Notes: generated from the letters alone by a model not told the origin. A stretch of DNA of 64,000 bases from Saprospiraceae bacterium (GCA_026982695.1 JALSGS010000034.1:342358-406357), one strand, 5' to 3'; shown: positions 36,475 through 46,250, counted from the stretch's first letter. A program made the numbers and translations.

Positions 36475-37236
36475 ATGTCATGGGTTTTGCTATTGATCGC
36501 AACGGTAGGATATGCACAACCTCCCGTGGAAGTGCCCAACTCGGTAAAACGAAAATATCTGCGCGATGCAGCACGCCTCACGTTGCGCCTGGCTGCTCAA
36601 GAGGAAGATTTGCGCTTTCAACGTATTAGTATTCCGCGCCAGCCAATGATGGAAATCTACAATGTGTTGATATCCATTTATCAGTCGGATGAGCGTGCTC
36701 GAGCTGTAGAGCGCTGTAATGTGCATACCTTTCCCAGCCCTTCTATAGACCGCTGCGTGGTGATCTTTGATCGGGAAGTGGAATGGGCGGCCCCCTTGAG
36801 GCAGGGTATTAGTGAAACTAATAACCCCGAGATCAACCAACTGCTCGACGAATATGACCTGATTATAGAGAAACACGTCCAATGGAACGATCGCTATGAT
36901 GCATTGACGATTCGTGCTACTGAGCCACTGAACATGGCTGCATTGGCCAACGAGTTTTACAATGTAGAAGGGGTGGTCGAAGTTGATCTGGGTATTCCCG
37001 ATGTTCGTGGTAGTGATATTACGCTCAAGCCCTTGCCCAATGGCAGTTGGGCAGTGACCTATATTCTCCGCTTCGGATCTCTTTTTGCCGAGCAAGACCA
37101 GGTGCATACATGGACGTGGCACGTGTTCCCAAATGGCCAAGTCCAGTTTGTCAGAGAATCAGGAGCACCTATTCCTGCTTGGATGCGATGCCACTTTGAA
37201 GCATCTGACGAAAGATGGTTGGTGCGTAGCTATTGA
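36475..37236 (+). CDS. Secreted hypothetical protein
   Basis: 253 residues from the ATG at 36475, chosen because the signal peptide MSWVLLLIATVGYAQPP is compact; an ATG at 36328 would add a further hydrophobic segment. The mature part begins with a helix VKRKYLRDAARLTLRLAAQE and contains two cysteines near residue 80-92. No family recognised. The C-terminal half is strand-rich (YILRFGSLFAEQDQVHTWTWHVFPNGQVQF). Periplasmic or outer-membrane location is inferred. Confidence 0.7.
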   Translation: MSWVLLLIATVGYAQPPVEVPNSVKRKYLRDAARLTLRLAAQEEDLRFQRISIPRQPMMEIYNVLISIYQSDERARAVERCNVHTFPSPSIDRCVVIFDREVEWAAPLRQGISETNNPEINQLLDEYDLIIEKHVQWNDRYDALTIRATEPLNMAALANEFYNVEGVVEVDLGIPDVRGSDITLKPLPNGSWAVTYILRFGSLFAEQDQVHTWTWHVFPNGQVQFVRESGAPIPAWMRCHFEASDERWLVRSY

Positions 37237-37259
37237 ATGTGGTGGCCTGCTCGGCATCT

Positions 37260-37778
37260 TCACCGTGTCAGCATCTGATCCACCAACTGCTGTAGCTCCG
37301 AATAAGTGCGGAATGCACGATGGTGAAACGAGCGTTGAGTTCCTTTGTGTATATGTGTGACGGGGATAGCACCTCCCCAGCTACTATCTACGCGTGGAAT
37401 CCATTCGTTGAAGCGCTCGTCGAGCAATGCGATCACTTCTGATTGAAGCTCATAGGTACGCACAAAGGGAATGAGCTTGGATTCAATTTGTTCGGGAAAA
37501 TCGAGGCTGACGAGAATTACGCGTACGGGTTGTGTGGCATGCTCTTTTGTCAGTTGTTCGAAAAAGGGTAACTCAGCTACACAGGGTTTGCACCACGTAG
37601 CCCAAAAATTGATTACATATACCGTATCGTTTGCTTGGGTGAAAAGTGGAGCAATGGCTTCAAAAGATTCGTACTGAGGAATGTGCTCATTGACATTGAT
37701 GGTAGCGTTTTTTTTGTGTGTTTGCCCACAGCTCACCCCGATGAATAAGCAGGGCAAAAGAAATAGGGAAAGTTTCAT
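37260..37778 (-). CDS. TlpA/thioredoxin-like lipoprotein
   Basis: 172 residues from the ATG at 37778. Lipobox IGVSC (Cys17) and a thioredoxin fold with NFWATWCKPC (redox cysteines about 63 and 66) and the cis-proline context AIPVTHIH near 140. TlpA/ResA-like proteins reduce disulfides in the periplasm, for example during cytochrome c maturation. A terminator for the upstream gene ends just before it. Its own promoter is not clear. Confidence 0.9.
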   Translation of the reverse strand: MKLSLFLLPCLFIGVSCGQTHKKNATINVNEHIPQYESFEAIAPLFTQANDTVYVINFWATWCKPCVAELPFFEQLTKEHATQPVRVILVSLDFPEQIESKLIPFVRTYELQSEVIALLDERFNEWIPRVDSSWGGAIPVTHIHKGTQRSFHHRAFRTYSELQQLVDQMLTR

Positions 37779-37796
37779 GGTAAGGCGTATTTGCAT

Positions 37797-37834
37797 AAAA
37801 AAGGCCCCAACTCCTATGCAAAGATGTTGAGGCC
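37797..37834 (-). terminator. Intrinsic terminator after the pectate-lyase-like gene
   Basis: On the minus strand GGCCTCAAC, 14-base loop, GTTGGGGCC then six Ts (37802-37797). One mismatch in a 9-bp stem. Confidence 0.75.
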
Positions 37835-37859
37835 CGGTGAATTGGATTGAGTTTTCTTT

Positions 37860-39977
37860 TTACAAGTTGCGCCCTATTTCACGCCAGGTGCCATTTCCGT
37901 TTGACAAAAGGGTCAGTGTGGCATTTACAGTGGAAGTAAACCCGCTTTTGAGTACGATATAGGGATTGTTGGTGATGTTGGCACCCGAATCGTTGAATAC
38001 CAATACAATAACTGCCCCTTTGGGAAAGCGATCGGGCAATGCGTAATTGATGCGCGTAATGGTAGGCGTGCCGTTGATAATGAATATGTTGCCTTCTTTG
38101 GGAAGTACAATGTACGGACCACTCGGCGCGAGTTCTACAACTCCCTGGCTTAGCGTGCCTGTAAGTATCCCGCCTGCTGTAGTGATAGGGCGCGCTTGAG
38201 GAGTTGGCAGTGATTGGCCAAAGTTGAATGTAGGCATGCTTATATATACCTCAATATCACTATTAGTGATGTTGCTGATCTCTAAGCGAGGATCGGGCGT
38301 TGCATCGGCTGGAGCACTCATGCCGATAAAATGCCATTTGCCATCGCCAGGGTGTTCGATGGATTTCACTACCCCCGAGGCCGCGTTGTATCGGGTATAT
38401 ACTGTTCCGACGGCCGTAGTACGCACGTACATGCCAAAATTTACCCATTGATACTCGGGCAGGTTCATCAGTTGCGGCATAAAGAGGGCATTGGGCTTTA
38501 AATTACTTACAATACCGGCGGGTACCGTGAGTTTGAGCACATTATGCGTGGGTGACAATTCTGGAGGTAATACGCTCACAGATACGCCACTACCTGTAAT
38601 TTCCCAATAGGGAAGTATATTGTTCGAGAATCCGTAAAAAGAGGCGTTTTGGAGTAGGTTGTCAGTTTGTGGGGCCGGATCCATGTTTTTTATGGATCTA
38701 AAGTCCAAGAAGTTGGCACCTTGATCGATTGTCAGTCCTCCTCCATAGGTGCCCTTGAGTGTCGAGTGCGAGGTGCCTGCTCGGAAGAAGACTAAAGGCG
38801 TTTGGGTGGATTGCATTGTGCCCTCAATCCGGATATCATTGCCCTGTATCTCGCCCTTGTTGACTACTAAATGACCATGAGTCGAGGTTGGTGGTTCAAT
38901 GATCATCCCCTCAAAGAGGTTGTTGTTGCCGCCATCCACGAGTATGCCGTAGTGAAATCCGCCACCAGAAATAGCTCCGTGATAAAAACTGTTTGAATTG
39001 ACCGCAGAAGTGTTGTCCTGCACTATGTGTATGCCGATGAGGGCATGCCGTATGCGCAGATCGTAGCAACTGGTGTAATAAACTCCACCACTGTTTTTGG
39101 CTTCTAAACGCAGCGCCGTGCCCCCTATAAAGTTGGTGATCAGCAGGCGGTCCAAACGCACACTCTCTACCAGCCGACTGTCCGCTTCGATCACTACACC
39201 GTCAGATTCTAAGCTTCCCAAATTGGCATCTACTATAGCTATTTCGCGCAAGCCAGCTTGCGATCCGATAATTTTAAAAGCTGGGCCTTGCCCTTCGTAT
39301 CGAATGAGTGAGCCATCGAAAGGCGTACCCAAAGGGTCCGATCCTGGCCCTTCACCTATGATCATGACGCCAGCGGGCACTACGAGTGTTTTCGTGATTC
39401 GGTATATGCCGGCAGGTACCAACACGCGATAACCATGCGTCGTGGCAAAATCAATAGCTTTTATAAAGGGCTTGGTATCGTCGGCAACGCCATCACCTAC
39501 TGCACCCCAACTTAAAACGCATACGCCAAAGGGGCTACAATCTGCATTGGTAGCAGTATTGCCCGCCGAACCAGCGTAAAGCGCCACAGGTACAGCTGAA
39601 ATTTCGCTGACACCCATCAACTTGAAAGGCCCCGACTCACTAATTCCATGCTCGATTACGAGAAAACACTTGTCACTCCAATCTACCTCATCGAGGCTAC
39701 CCCACACTGCATGCCCATTGCCGATTTCCAAGGTGATGGTGCCACACTCGTCAGTCTGCCGGTGGTGTAGTTCGACATAGCTAGGTGTACCTTCTCTACT
39801 CTCTTCGAGAATGCTGACTTTAAAGACACCTTCTTTGAAGGGAATGGGTTGCCCTTGTTTGTCCACTAATTGTGTCTCGAACTTAAATGAGCGCTGTGCA
39901 GCAAGTGAAAAAGCAATCAACATCATGCAGGAAACAAACATCGTGGCGTGCCACATCCGGGTGGAATGCGAGTTCAT
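37860..39977 (-). CDS. Secreted pectate-lyase-superfamily (GH28-related) beta-helix protein
   Basis: 705 residues. Signal peptide to about residue 28 (SLAAQ), an N-terminal beta domain (30-135) that Bacteroidota use ahead of tail-fibre or repeat proteins, then Pectate_lyase_3: VLSWGAVGDGVADDTKPFIKAIDFA (near 152-176) and VLVPAGIYRITKTL. Right-handed beta-helix rungs follow to about 420, then a carbohydrate-binding-like beta-sandwich (440-600) and a short C-terminal domain (640-705). The GDGVADD start is shared with phage tailspikes. No T9SS sorting domain is seen. Catalytic residues cannot be assigned. A 26-bp palindrome lies upstream of the start. Confidence 0.82.
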   Translation of the reverse strand: MNSHSTRMWHATMFVSCMMLIAFSLAAQRSFKFETQLVDKQGQPIPFKEGVFKVSILEESREGTPSYVELHHRQTDECGTITLEIGNGHAVWGSLDEVDWSDKCFLVIEHGISESGPFKLMGVSEISAVPVALYAGSAGNTATNADCSPFGVCVLSWGAVGDGVADDTKPFIKAIDFATTHGYRVLVPAGIYRITKTLVVPAGVMIIGEGPGSDPLGTPFDGSLIRYEGQGPAFKIIGSQAGLREIAIVDANLGSLESDGVVIEADSRLVESVRLDRLLITNFIGGTALRLEAKNSGGVYYTSCYDLRIRHALIGIHIVQDNTSAVNSNSFYHGAISGGGFHYGILVDGGNNNLFEGMIIEPPTSTHGHLVVNKGEIQGNDIRIEGTMQSTQTPLVFFRAGTSHSTLKGTYGGGLTIDQGANFLDFRSIKNMDPAPQTDNLLQNASFYGFSNNILPYWEITGSGVSVSVLPPELSPTHNVLKLTVPAGIVSNLKPNALFMPQLMNLPEYQWVNFGMYVRTTAVGTVYTRYNAASGVVKSIEHPGDGKWHFIGMSAPADATPDPRLEISNITNSDIEVYISMPTFNFGQSLPTPQARPITTAGGILTGTLSQGVVELAPSGPYIVLPKEGNIFIINGTPTITRINYALPDRFPKGAVIVLVFNDSGANITNNPYIVLKSGFTSTVNATLTLLSNGNGTWREIGRNL

Positions 39978-40283
39978 GGTACGTAAGTTTTGGTTGTTGT
40001 GAAAGTTTTATTTGGAACCCGGGAGCAGCAACCCTTCCTTCAAGCAATACGTATTGCTTGAAGAATGAGCAGAGGACAGCTGAGCGAGACCAAAATGCCC
40101 CTTAGGTGGTGGAATCCCTAATAATTTAAGATGGTGGGAGTGAATAGGGGCTTAAATTTAGAAAAAAAAGAGTTGTAAGTATTGCAATGACGCAATTAAT
40201 TTGTTATTATCTAATCATCAATAGGCAGATTTGTAGTGGCAAAAACTATTTGCCACGGCACCCATGAACAAAACAATTGTCCC
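39978..40283. other. Divergent intergenic region, 306 bases
   Basis: Lies between the pectate-lyase-like gene (minus) and the sorting-domain protein (plus). Holds the 26-bp palindrome and an A/T-rich stretch at 40140-40230; no exact TAnnTTTG for either gene was found. Confidence 0.55.
40038..40063. repeat. 26-bp perfect palindrome, possible operator
   Basis: Half-site CTTCAAGCAATAC followed directly by its reverse complement, no spacer. Not followed by a T run in either direction, so unlike a terminator. It sits 61-86 bases upstream of the pectate-lyase-like ATG. Confidence 0.75.
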
Positions 40284-40982
40284 ATGAAATTGCTCCCAAT
40301 TCTATGCGTAGGAGCACTGCTGGTTTACCCCTCATCGGGGCGAGTCCACATGCTTTTAGCGAGCACGTGGCTTCCTGCTGAAATCACTTCTTTTTCGGGA
40401 AGTTGTCAAGATGGATTCATTCGCTTCCAGTGGGCAACGCGTAAGGAACGCAATACGCGTATGTTTCAGCTTGAGCAAAGCACAGATGGCTACTCTTGGT
40501 ACAAATTGGGAATGGTAGAGGCTGCAGGTTATTCAGATAAACGCATTTCTTATCGCTTTGTAGCACCTCAGAATGGAGGGCCCTATTACCGGTTGGTTGT
40601 GGTTGATAGAGGGGGGCAGCGCTATGTACATCCGTCGATAGAAGTGTATTGTGGGAAATATCCAGCTCGTGTTGTTCCTACCCAGAAAGAAAAAAGTGGG
40701 GAGTTAGTCATAGAAGTAGTGCCTCCACAAACTTCCGACCAGTTTGAATTGCGGGCGAGAGGTTTGTCAGATCTCCACCCAGCTCGTGTAGAAATACTAG
40801 ATGCACGTGGGCGATTGCAGGTGGTCGTGCCCTTGATAAGCGAGCAAGGCCAGTGGCACCGCAGTTTTTCTGCACAATTGCTGCAATTGCCTAAGGGTAC
40901 TTACACTATTCGCTTGCGTCAAGACGGAAAAATACGCAAGGCTCAATTGGTGATTAGAAAAAATCCAGACAAACAAAGATGA
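40284..40982 (+). CDS. Secreted protein with T9SS-type C-terminal domain
   Basis: 232 residues from the ATG at 40284 (a GTG at 40236 is less likely). Signal peptide, then a fibronectin-like domain with FIRFQWATRKERNTRMFQLEQS and GGPYYRLVVVDRGG, the unit that usually precedes the sorting signal in T9SS cargo, then a C-terminal sorting-like domain (about 155-232; VEILDARGRL, LPKGTYTIRLRQDG). There is no separate catalytic domain: it consists only of the linker and sorting modules. It stops 63 bases before the glycosidase, which has the same linker. Confidence 0.78.
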   Translation: MKLLPILCVGALLVYPSSGRVHMLLASTWLPAEITSFSGSCQDGFIRFQWATRKERNTRMFQLEQSTDGYSWYKLGMVEAAGYSDKRISYRFVAPQNGGPYYRLVVVDRGGQRYVHPSIEVYCGKYPARVVPTQKEKSGELVIEVVPPQTSDQFELRARGLSDLHPARVEILDARGRLQVVVPLISEQGQWHRSFSAQLLQLPKGTYTIRLRQDGKIRKAQLVIRKNPDKQR

Positions 40983-41045
40983 TTTTCACGTGTGTTGCAG
41001 TGCTAGTTTTTAGCTTTAGCAGGCACTTTAGCTTAAACGTGATCG

Positions 41046-43844
41046 ATGCATCTTGTTGTTTGTTGGTTTATCGCTTTACTGCTCTATGCCTGTACGGCTA
41101 CAGCACAGTGGGATCCCAATGCTGGTGTGGTCCCTTCCTATACTGATGGGGCTGTTATTGAAGTATCCTCGGCAGGCATTGGCAATCCGGCACTTGCCAT
41201 TGATGGCGATGACCAAACTTATTGGCTGACGACAAATCCGCTGCCTGCCAACTATTTTTCGCGTAGCGATCAAAACATCTTGCTCCATCGGGCAAACAAT
41301 TGGTTTGCCAGCTCGGGCTTGACCAACGCTTCAGCTATCACCGATGCCGACATCAATACTTATGCTTCCATTTCCCTTTCGGGAAATCGCGCCTGGCTAA
41401 GCGTAGTATTTCCTCAAGCGCAACCACTTATTTGGTGCCATTTAAAGGTATGGTTGCCCACAGCCAACGATAGTCTAAAGCTATTTGCCTATAGCTCAGC
41501 AACCGATTCGACACTGCTGGGTACATTGACCAGTGCTGATAATTATGCGCTTAGGGGGTTTGCCCTGTCTGGAGTATATACTCATCTTCGGCTTTGGTGC
41601 CAAAACACCTTTCGGGTATTTGAGTGGGCGGCTATGGCGGACAACCCGCGCGAATGGATCGTGCTGGACTTGGGGCAGCAGCGCGAAGTGGGCTACGTGC
41701 GTACGCGCCACTGGGCTGGCAGTGGAAATGCCGTGCAGACGCGCTTGTATCTCAGCCAGGACAATCAGAACTGGACGCAAGTGGCCACACTCGATCCCGA
41801 AGCACTGTATTTGATCCCCACCCAAGTCGATCCGCCCCAGCAGGCTCGGTATATCAAACTCGAGCACGAACTGGTAGCTGAAAATTACCGAAAAGCTTTT
41901 GTCTGGGAAATCGATGCTTGGGATCGCTATGGCCCATATGGCCCTCGGCCGGCTGCTGCACCTTCTACAGTAACTTTCGCTCAGATGTTAGGAGTAAATG
42001 GCATTTGGGGTTGGGGGCACAATACTTATTCTGCCAACTTGGGACCAGGAGAAGGCCCAGACTTGTACAACGACTTTGCTACATCCGCTCGCAACTACCA
42101 CAACTGGTCATGGGATGTGACCGATCCCGACATCGTACCTGACTATGCCAATATGGCTGCTGGCAATGGTACTCAGGCGCAACCTTGGCTCAACTGGGAC
42201 ATAGAATACGGCGCTTGGCAGGTAGCAGGCTTGCAAACTGGTTGCACTATTCAGTTTCGGTATTGGAACCCAGCTGTGTTTGACAATCCCTATCAGGCTG
42301 CCTATCAGTACGGGTTGGCTTTTGCGCAACACTTTGGCCCCACAGCAGGTAATGGCTTAGTCCATTGGATCGAGGTGGGCAACGAGCCGTGGAGTTACGA
42401 CGCGGCTACTTATCGCCTTATCTTGCGCGGCATGGCTCAAGGTGTTGCTCAAGGTGATGCCAATTTGTTTGTGCTCCCTTGTGCGCTACAGGCCTGGAAC
42501 CCCGCTGCCGAACTAACGCCTACGGCCAAAAACTATATTGGCGCACGTATTACGCCACAAGAAGCGCCTCTACTCGATGCCCTTAATGCCCATGCATATA
42601 GCTTTACTCGTACGGCCGACGGCACGCGCGTGGCCGTGCATCCAGAGCACTACGACTCGGGCATGCGCCAGCTGTACAACCTGTTGCGTTGGCGCGATGC
42701 CAACATGCCAGGTATTCCAGTGTGGCTCACCGAATGGGGCTGGGACCACGATGGCGGCGGCGAGAGCTGTACGCACAGCGAATGCGTAAATGAGGTAACA
42801 GCTACGGCCTGGTTTACGCGTGCGCTGATGCAGTTTTGGCGCTTGGGCATTCCGCGTGCCTTGGTGTACTTTTTTTCCAACACGACTGATCCTTCTTCCC
42901 TCTTTACGCGAAGTGGGGTGACAGGCTCAGCGTTGACCAACTTCCAGAAAAAGGGCACATTTCGCGCCCTGGAGTCGCTGACTCACCTCATCGGCGATCG
43001 CTATTTCTTGGGGGTATTGCGCGAAGATGACACGGCATGGATCTACCAGTTGGGCGATGCCGATGGCACCGTGACGCATATCGTTGCTTGGCGCCCTGTC
43101 GATGCAGTGCAGAGCGGTACTGTGCCAGTAGATGTAACCTTGCCAGCAGCACCTGAACATGCATGGCTAATTGATGGGCAAAACAGCGTGGGTACACCCA
43201 TAGCCTTACCTGTTTGGCAGTCAGGTACGACCACGCTGCTCTTGTCGCCTATACCTCAGGTGGTGGCCCTCACTACTGCGACGTCACCCGTCGAACTGAG
43301 TGCTTTTGAGGCATTTTGCGAAAGCGAAAAAGTTGAGCTGCGCTGGACCACGCGCTCGGAGGTAAATGCTGCACACTTTGAGTTGTGGGAAAGTGCTGAT
43401 GGGAGGCAATGGATGCTGGTCGACACGCTTCAGGCTGCTGGCTGTAGTGTAACTACGTACACCTATCAGCTTGCGGTACCAATAGCGGCCGGACCTTACT
43501 TTCGATTGCGCAGTGTAGACCTGGATGGTTCGTCAAGCTGGTCATCCGTCGTGCAAAAGTCCTGCAGCCCACTACTCATGCTTAAGGCATGGCCCAATCC
43601 TACTTCTATGCGTTTTACGTACGCTGTATACGTGGCTTCGACCCAAGAAGCTGTAGTCTTATCACTTGTGGATACATATGGCGTAATGCGCTGGCAGCAC
43701 GTGTTTTGGCCTACGAGTACTGGTTGGCTTTTGCCTACTTCTGTGGATGTATCGTACTTGCCTGGGGGGAACTACATATTACAGGCTCGACAAGGCATTC
43801 GTGAGGCTTCCGCTAAAATATTGATTTTGATGAATGAGCATTAG
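41046..43844 (+). CDS. Secreted clan GH-A-like glycoside hydrolase with discoidin domain and T9SS sorting signal
   Basis: 932 residues. Signal peptide (1-21, ending TATAQ); an F5/8-type C (discoidin) domain about 185-290 (WIVLDLGQQREVGYVRTRHW; RYIKLEHEL); a TIM-barrel region about 310-690 with candidate acid/base in EVGNEPW (Glu447) and nucleophile in VWLTEWGW (Glu563); a fibronectin-like linker with VELRWTTRSEVNAAHFELWES; and a T9SS sorting domain (about 855-932, WPNPTSMRFTYAV). The NEP/TEWG pair fits retaining GH-A enzymes such as GH39-like families; the substrate is unknown. Neighbours also encode secreted T9SS and polysaccharide-related proteins. Confidence 0.85.
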   Translation: MHLVVCWFIALLLYACTATAQWDPNAGVVPSYTDGAVIEVSSAGIGNPALAIDGDDQTYWLTTNPLPANYFSRSDQNILLHRANNWFASSGLTNASAITDADINTYASISLSGNRAWLSVVFPQAQPLIWCHLKVWLPTANDSLKLFAYSSATDSTLLGTLTSADNYALRGFALSGVYTHLRLWCQNTFRVFEWAAMADNPREWIVLDLGQQREVGYVRTRHWAGSGNAVQTRLYLSQDNQNWTQVATLDPEALYLIPTQVDPPQQARYIKLEHELVAENYRKAFVWEIDAWDRYGPYGPRPAAAPSTVTFAQMLGVNGIWGWGHNTYSANLGPGEGPDLYNDFATSARNYHNWSWDVTDPDIVPDYANMAAGNGTQAQPWLNWDIEYGAWQVAGLQTGCTIQFRYWNPAVFDNPYQAAYQYGLAFAQHFGPTAGNGLVHWIEVGNEPWSYDAATYRLILRGMAQGVAQGDANLFVLPCALQAWNPAAELTPTAKNYIGARITPQEAPLLDALNAHAYSFTRTADGTRVAVHPEHYDSGMRQLYNLLRWRDANMPGIPVWLTEWGWDHDGGGESCTHSECVNEVTATAWFTRALMQFWRLGIPRALVYFFSNTTDPSSLFTRSGVTGSALTNFQKKGTFRALESLTHLIGDRYFLGVLREDDTAWIYQLGDADGTVTHIVAWRPVDAVQSGTVPVDVTLPAAPEHAWLIDGQNSVGTPIALPVWQSGTTTLLLSPIPQVVALTTATSPVELSAFEAFCESEKVELRWTTRSEVNAAHFELWESADGRQWMLVDTLQAAGCSVTTYTYQLAVPIAAGPYFRLRSVDLDGSSSWSSVVQKSCSPLLMLKAWPNPTSMRFTYAVYVASTQEAVVLSLVDTYGVMRWQHVFWPTSTGWLLPTSVDVSYLPGGNYILQARQGIREASAKILILMNEH

Positions 43845-43897
43845 AATTTCGAATATTATTTATAGATAAATGTTTGCTGTTGGAGCAAAGTTTTTTT

Positions 43898-44743
43898 ATG
43901 AATATTCGGCGCCTGATCGTGATCGGCATGTGTGTAATGGCTTTAGGGGTACATGCACAGCGTGCGCGTGAGCTGACTCCTGCCTTGCTGTTGTCTTCAG
44001 GACAATATGAGCTCAAGTTGTTCCACAATCTTTATACTCAGACATACTGGTACGACGAGCAAGGGCGCAAAGCGTTTACGGGGGAGCGCAGCACCTTCTT
44101 TACGACTATTGGTGAATGGCGTACTGGTTGGAAAGCGCGTTGGAATATTGGGCTTATGGCCTTTTTCCGCTCCGTGCGTTACGATCTGCCTGACAGCTCG
44201 CCGTTTTCCGTTTTAGCCTTGACCAATGAGGGCACTATGGCACGCACGGCGCTGACTCATATGGGAGCTACAGTGCGTTGGTTGCCTTTTTCCAATTCCA
44301 GATATACAAGCGTAAAGGCTAGCTTATTGTTGCCGTTGGCGCGCAACTTGCAAGGTCCTCCCTATCTGGAGCACGATGGCTTTCACTTGTGGCTACAATG
44401 GCTCTACGATCGACAGCTGGCGTATCATTGGCAATTGTATGCCGAGGCAGGGCTGTGGGCAAGGATTGATAGGCGCTGGCGTGCCAGCAATTCCTATGCG
44501 GTAGTGCCGCTGAAGGCTTTTCTGTCGTGGCTGCCCAACGACCACTTTATCGCGTATGTCTTTGCGGAATGGAGCAGTGTGCCTACCGAGCTACTGGGCA
44601 ATTACTACGTGCAAACCGGCGCTGGCTTGAAGTGGTACCCTGTCGGCCACTTCGAGCTCGAGCTAATGAGCTCTGCTTTTGTAGCTGGCGCCAAAAATGG
44701 CGCGGGCTATACGCTCAATTTGGGCTGGCGCTTGGTGTGGTGA
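43898..44743 (+). CDS. Outer-membrane barrel-like hypothetical protein
   Basis: 281 residues from the ATG at 43898. Signal peptide ending VHAQ (about 20), then amphipathic strands rich in Trp/Tyr (LKLFHNLYTQTYWYDEQG, LGNYYVQTGAGLKWYPVGHFELELM) and an aromatic C-terminus (LNLGWRLVW), typical of a barrel. No named family recognised. It follows the glycosidase by 53 bases on the same strand. Confidence 0.72.
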   Translation: MNIRRLIVIGMCVMALGVHAQRARELTPALLLSSGQYELKLFHNLYTQTYWYDEQGRKAFTGERSTFFTTIGEWRTGWKARWNIGLMAFFRSVRYDLPDSSPFSVLALTNEGTMARTALTHMGATVRWLPFSNSRYTSVKASLLLPLARNLQGPPYLEHDGFHLWLQWLYDRQLAYHWQLYAEAGLWARIDRRWRASNSYAVVPLKAFLSWLPNDHFIAYVFAEWSSVPTELLGNYYVQTGAGLKWYPVGHFELELMSSAFVAGAKNGAGYTLNLGWRLVW

Positions 44744-44759
44744 TTAGCAGCCTCTTTAT

Positions 44760-46106
44760 CTAGTGGACCACCACAATTTTTTGTGTGTAAGTACCATGTA
44801 CAGTGGTAAGTCTGAGCCAATACATTCCTGAAGCAGCAGTTTGTGGTAGCTGAAGCATATGCGTGCCTGCTGAGAGCTCGGATTTTTGCACGATCGCCGT
44901 ACCGTGCACATCCCATATAGATAGCTGGCCCGCTATTTTGGTGTCGATGTGAATCACACCCTCTGTGGGGTTGGGAAAGACACACATCATGGGCTTATCG
45001 GCAAAACTGGTAGTACTTACCACTACATTGTTGAGCAAGATGGTTAAAGGATTGGCTACGATGATGTCGATGAGGCCATCGTCATTAGCATCTGCTGTGG
45101 TGACGTGCCTTCTCAGTGGCAAGGCATCTGTAAAGAGTGGCTGACGTGGACCAAACATGCCGGTGCCATCGTTGGCGTACCATACGACGATGTTGTCGAT
45201 GGGCAATACGGCTACTATATCTATGTCGCCATCGCTGTCCAGATCGGCAAGAGATACCTCAGTTACTTGTTTGGCTTGTGAATCGATCACGTGGGCCAAA
45301 GAAAATGAGCCTGTACCATCGTTGGCATACCAGCTCAGATTGTTGTGGTTTTGCCCCCCTATAACCAGATCGTTATCACCGTCGCCATCCAAGTCGGCCA
45401 AGTGGACCATGATGATTAAGCCGTTGTTCTCTATAGAGTTGCTGGCATCGGCGTCAAAAGAAAATTGTCCACTTTCATTTCTGAAAATGTGGGCGCTTGT
45501 CGGGCCACCAAGTACGATATCTGAGAATCCGTCTTGATCGATATCACTTAAAAACATGTCGTAGAACTCTGTTTGAGGTGAAAGCACCTGTTTTGAAAAG
45601 GTAGCATTGCCCGTATTTTCGTAGTAAACTACACTTACATCAGTCAGTACCACCATATCTGGTAGGCCATCGTGGTTGATATCCGCCGTGCGCACTAAGA
45701 AGGGATAGTTGATATTTTGATCTTCAAAAGATTGATTGGGGAAACTACCTTGCTGGTTGAGCCATATTTGCAGTTTGTCGTTATGTGGAGATACGGCTAC
45801 GAGGTCGATCCAGCCATCTTGATTGAAGTCAGCTGCATTAATTGACGTGGGAGAGGTCAAATCATGCTCGATGAGTACGCGTTCGCTGTACGTATTGCCC
45901 CCCATATTGAGATAAAACCCTACTTCGGCCTGTGTCCCGATGCGACAGTAGGCCAGGTCGGTCAGCCCGTCGTTATTGAGGTCGGCGGCATGCACACTTC
46001 TTGTAGTTATCAGATCTTCATCCAGGATAATAGGTGAGGCAAATTGTCCCTGCAGTCCGGATGTCAGATAAAGGCAAAAACTCGATGCAAGTATAGTCCG
46101 AATCAT
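44760..46106 (-). CDS. FG-GAP/VCBS-repeat protein with T9SS sorting domain
   Basis: 448 residues from the ATG at 46106 (an ATG at 46133 is also possible). Signal peptide ending GLQGQ, about seven FG-GAP repeats with DLNNDGLTDLAY, DFNQDGWIDLVAV, DLDGDGDNDLVIGG-type calcium loops (30-355), then a T9SS sorting domain (about 370-448: VFPNPTEGVIHID, LSIWDVHGTAIV, SGMYWLRLTT). A surface or secreted integrin-like propeller; ligand unknown. It converges on the barrel gene upstream in the plus direction. Confidence 0.88.
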   Translation of the reverse strand: MIRTILASSFCLYLTSGLQGQFASPIILDEDLITTRSVHAADLNNDGLTDLAYCRIGTQAEVGFYLNMGGNTYSERVLIEHDLTSPTSINAADFNQDGWIDLVAVSPHNDKLQIWLNQQGSFPNQSFEDQNINYPFLVRTADINHDGLPDMVVLTDVSVVYYENTGNATFSKQVLSPQTEFYDMFLSDIDQDGFSDIVLGGPTSAHIFRNESGQFSFDADASNSIENNGLIIMVHLADLDGDGDNDLVIGGQNHNNLSWYANDGTGSFSLAHVIDSQAKQVTEVSLADLDSDGDIDIVAVLPIDNIVVWYANDGTGMFGPRQPLFTDALPLRRHVTTADANDDGLIDIIVANPLTILLNNVVVSTTSFADKPMMCVFPNPTEGVIHIDTKIAGQLSIWDVHGTAIVQKSELSAGTHMLQLPQTAASGMYWLRLTTVHGTYTQKIVVVH

Positions 46107-46219
46107 TACAGCGTGGTTTTCGCTAAAATACATGTATTTACTGTACTGAATAGTAGTTCGTTGCGTCTTTGGCAATAAAGCTGACAAAGTATATGCATCC
46201 TGTTTCCAGAGGCGAATAC

Positions 46220-46250
46220 AAAAAAGGCCCCCACAGCACTGTGGGCGCCT
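46220..46250 (-). terminator. Intrinsic terminator after the barrel gene
   Basis: Minus strand: stem GGCGCCCAC, loop AGTGCT, GTGGGGGCC with one internal mismatch, then six Ts (46225-46220). It closes the transcript of 46295-46993 before the FG-GAP gene starts. Confidence 0.75.
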
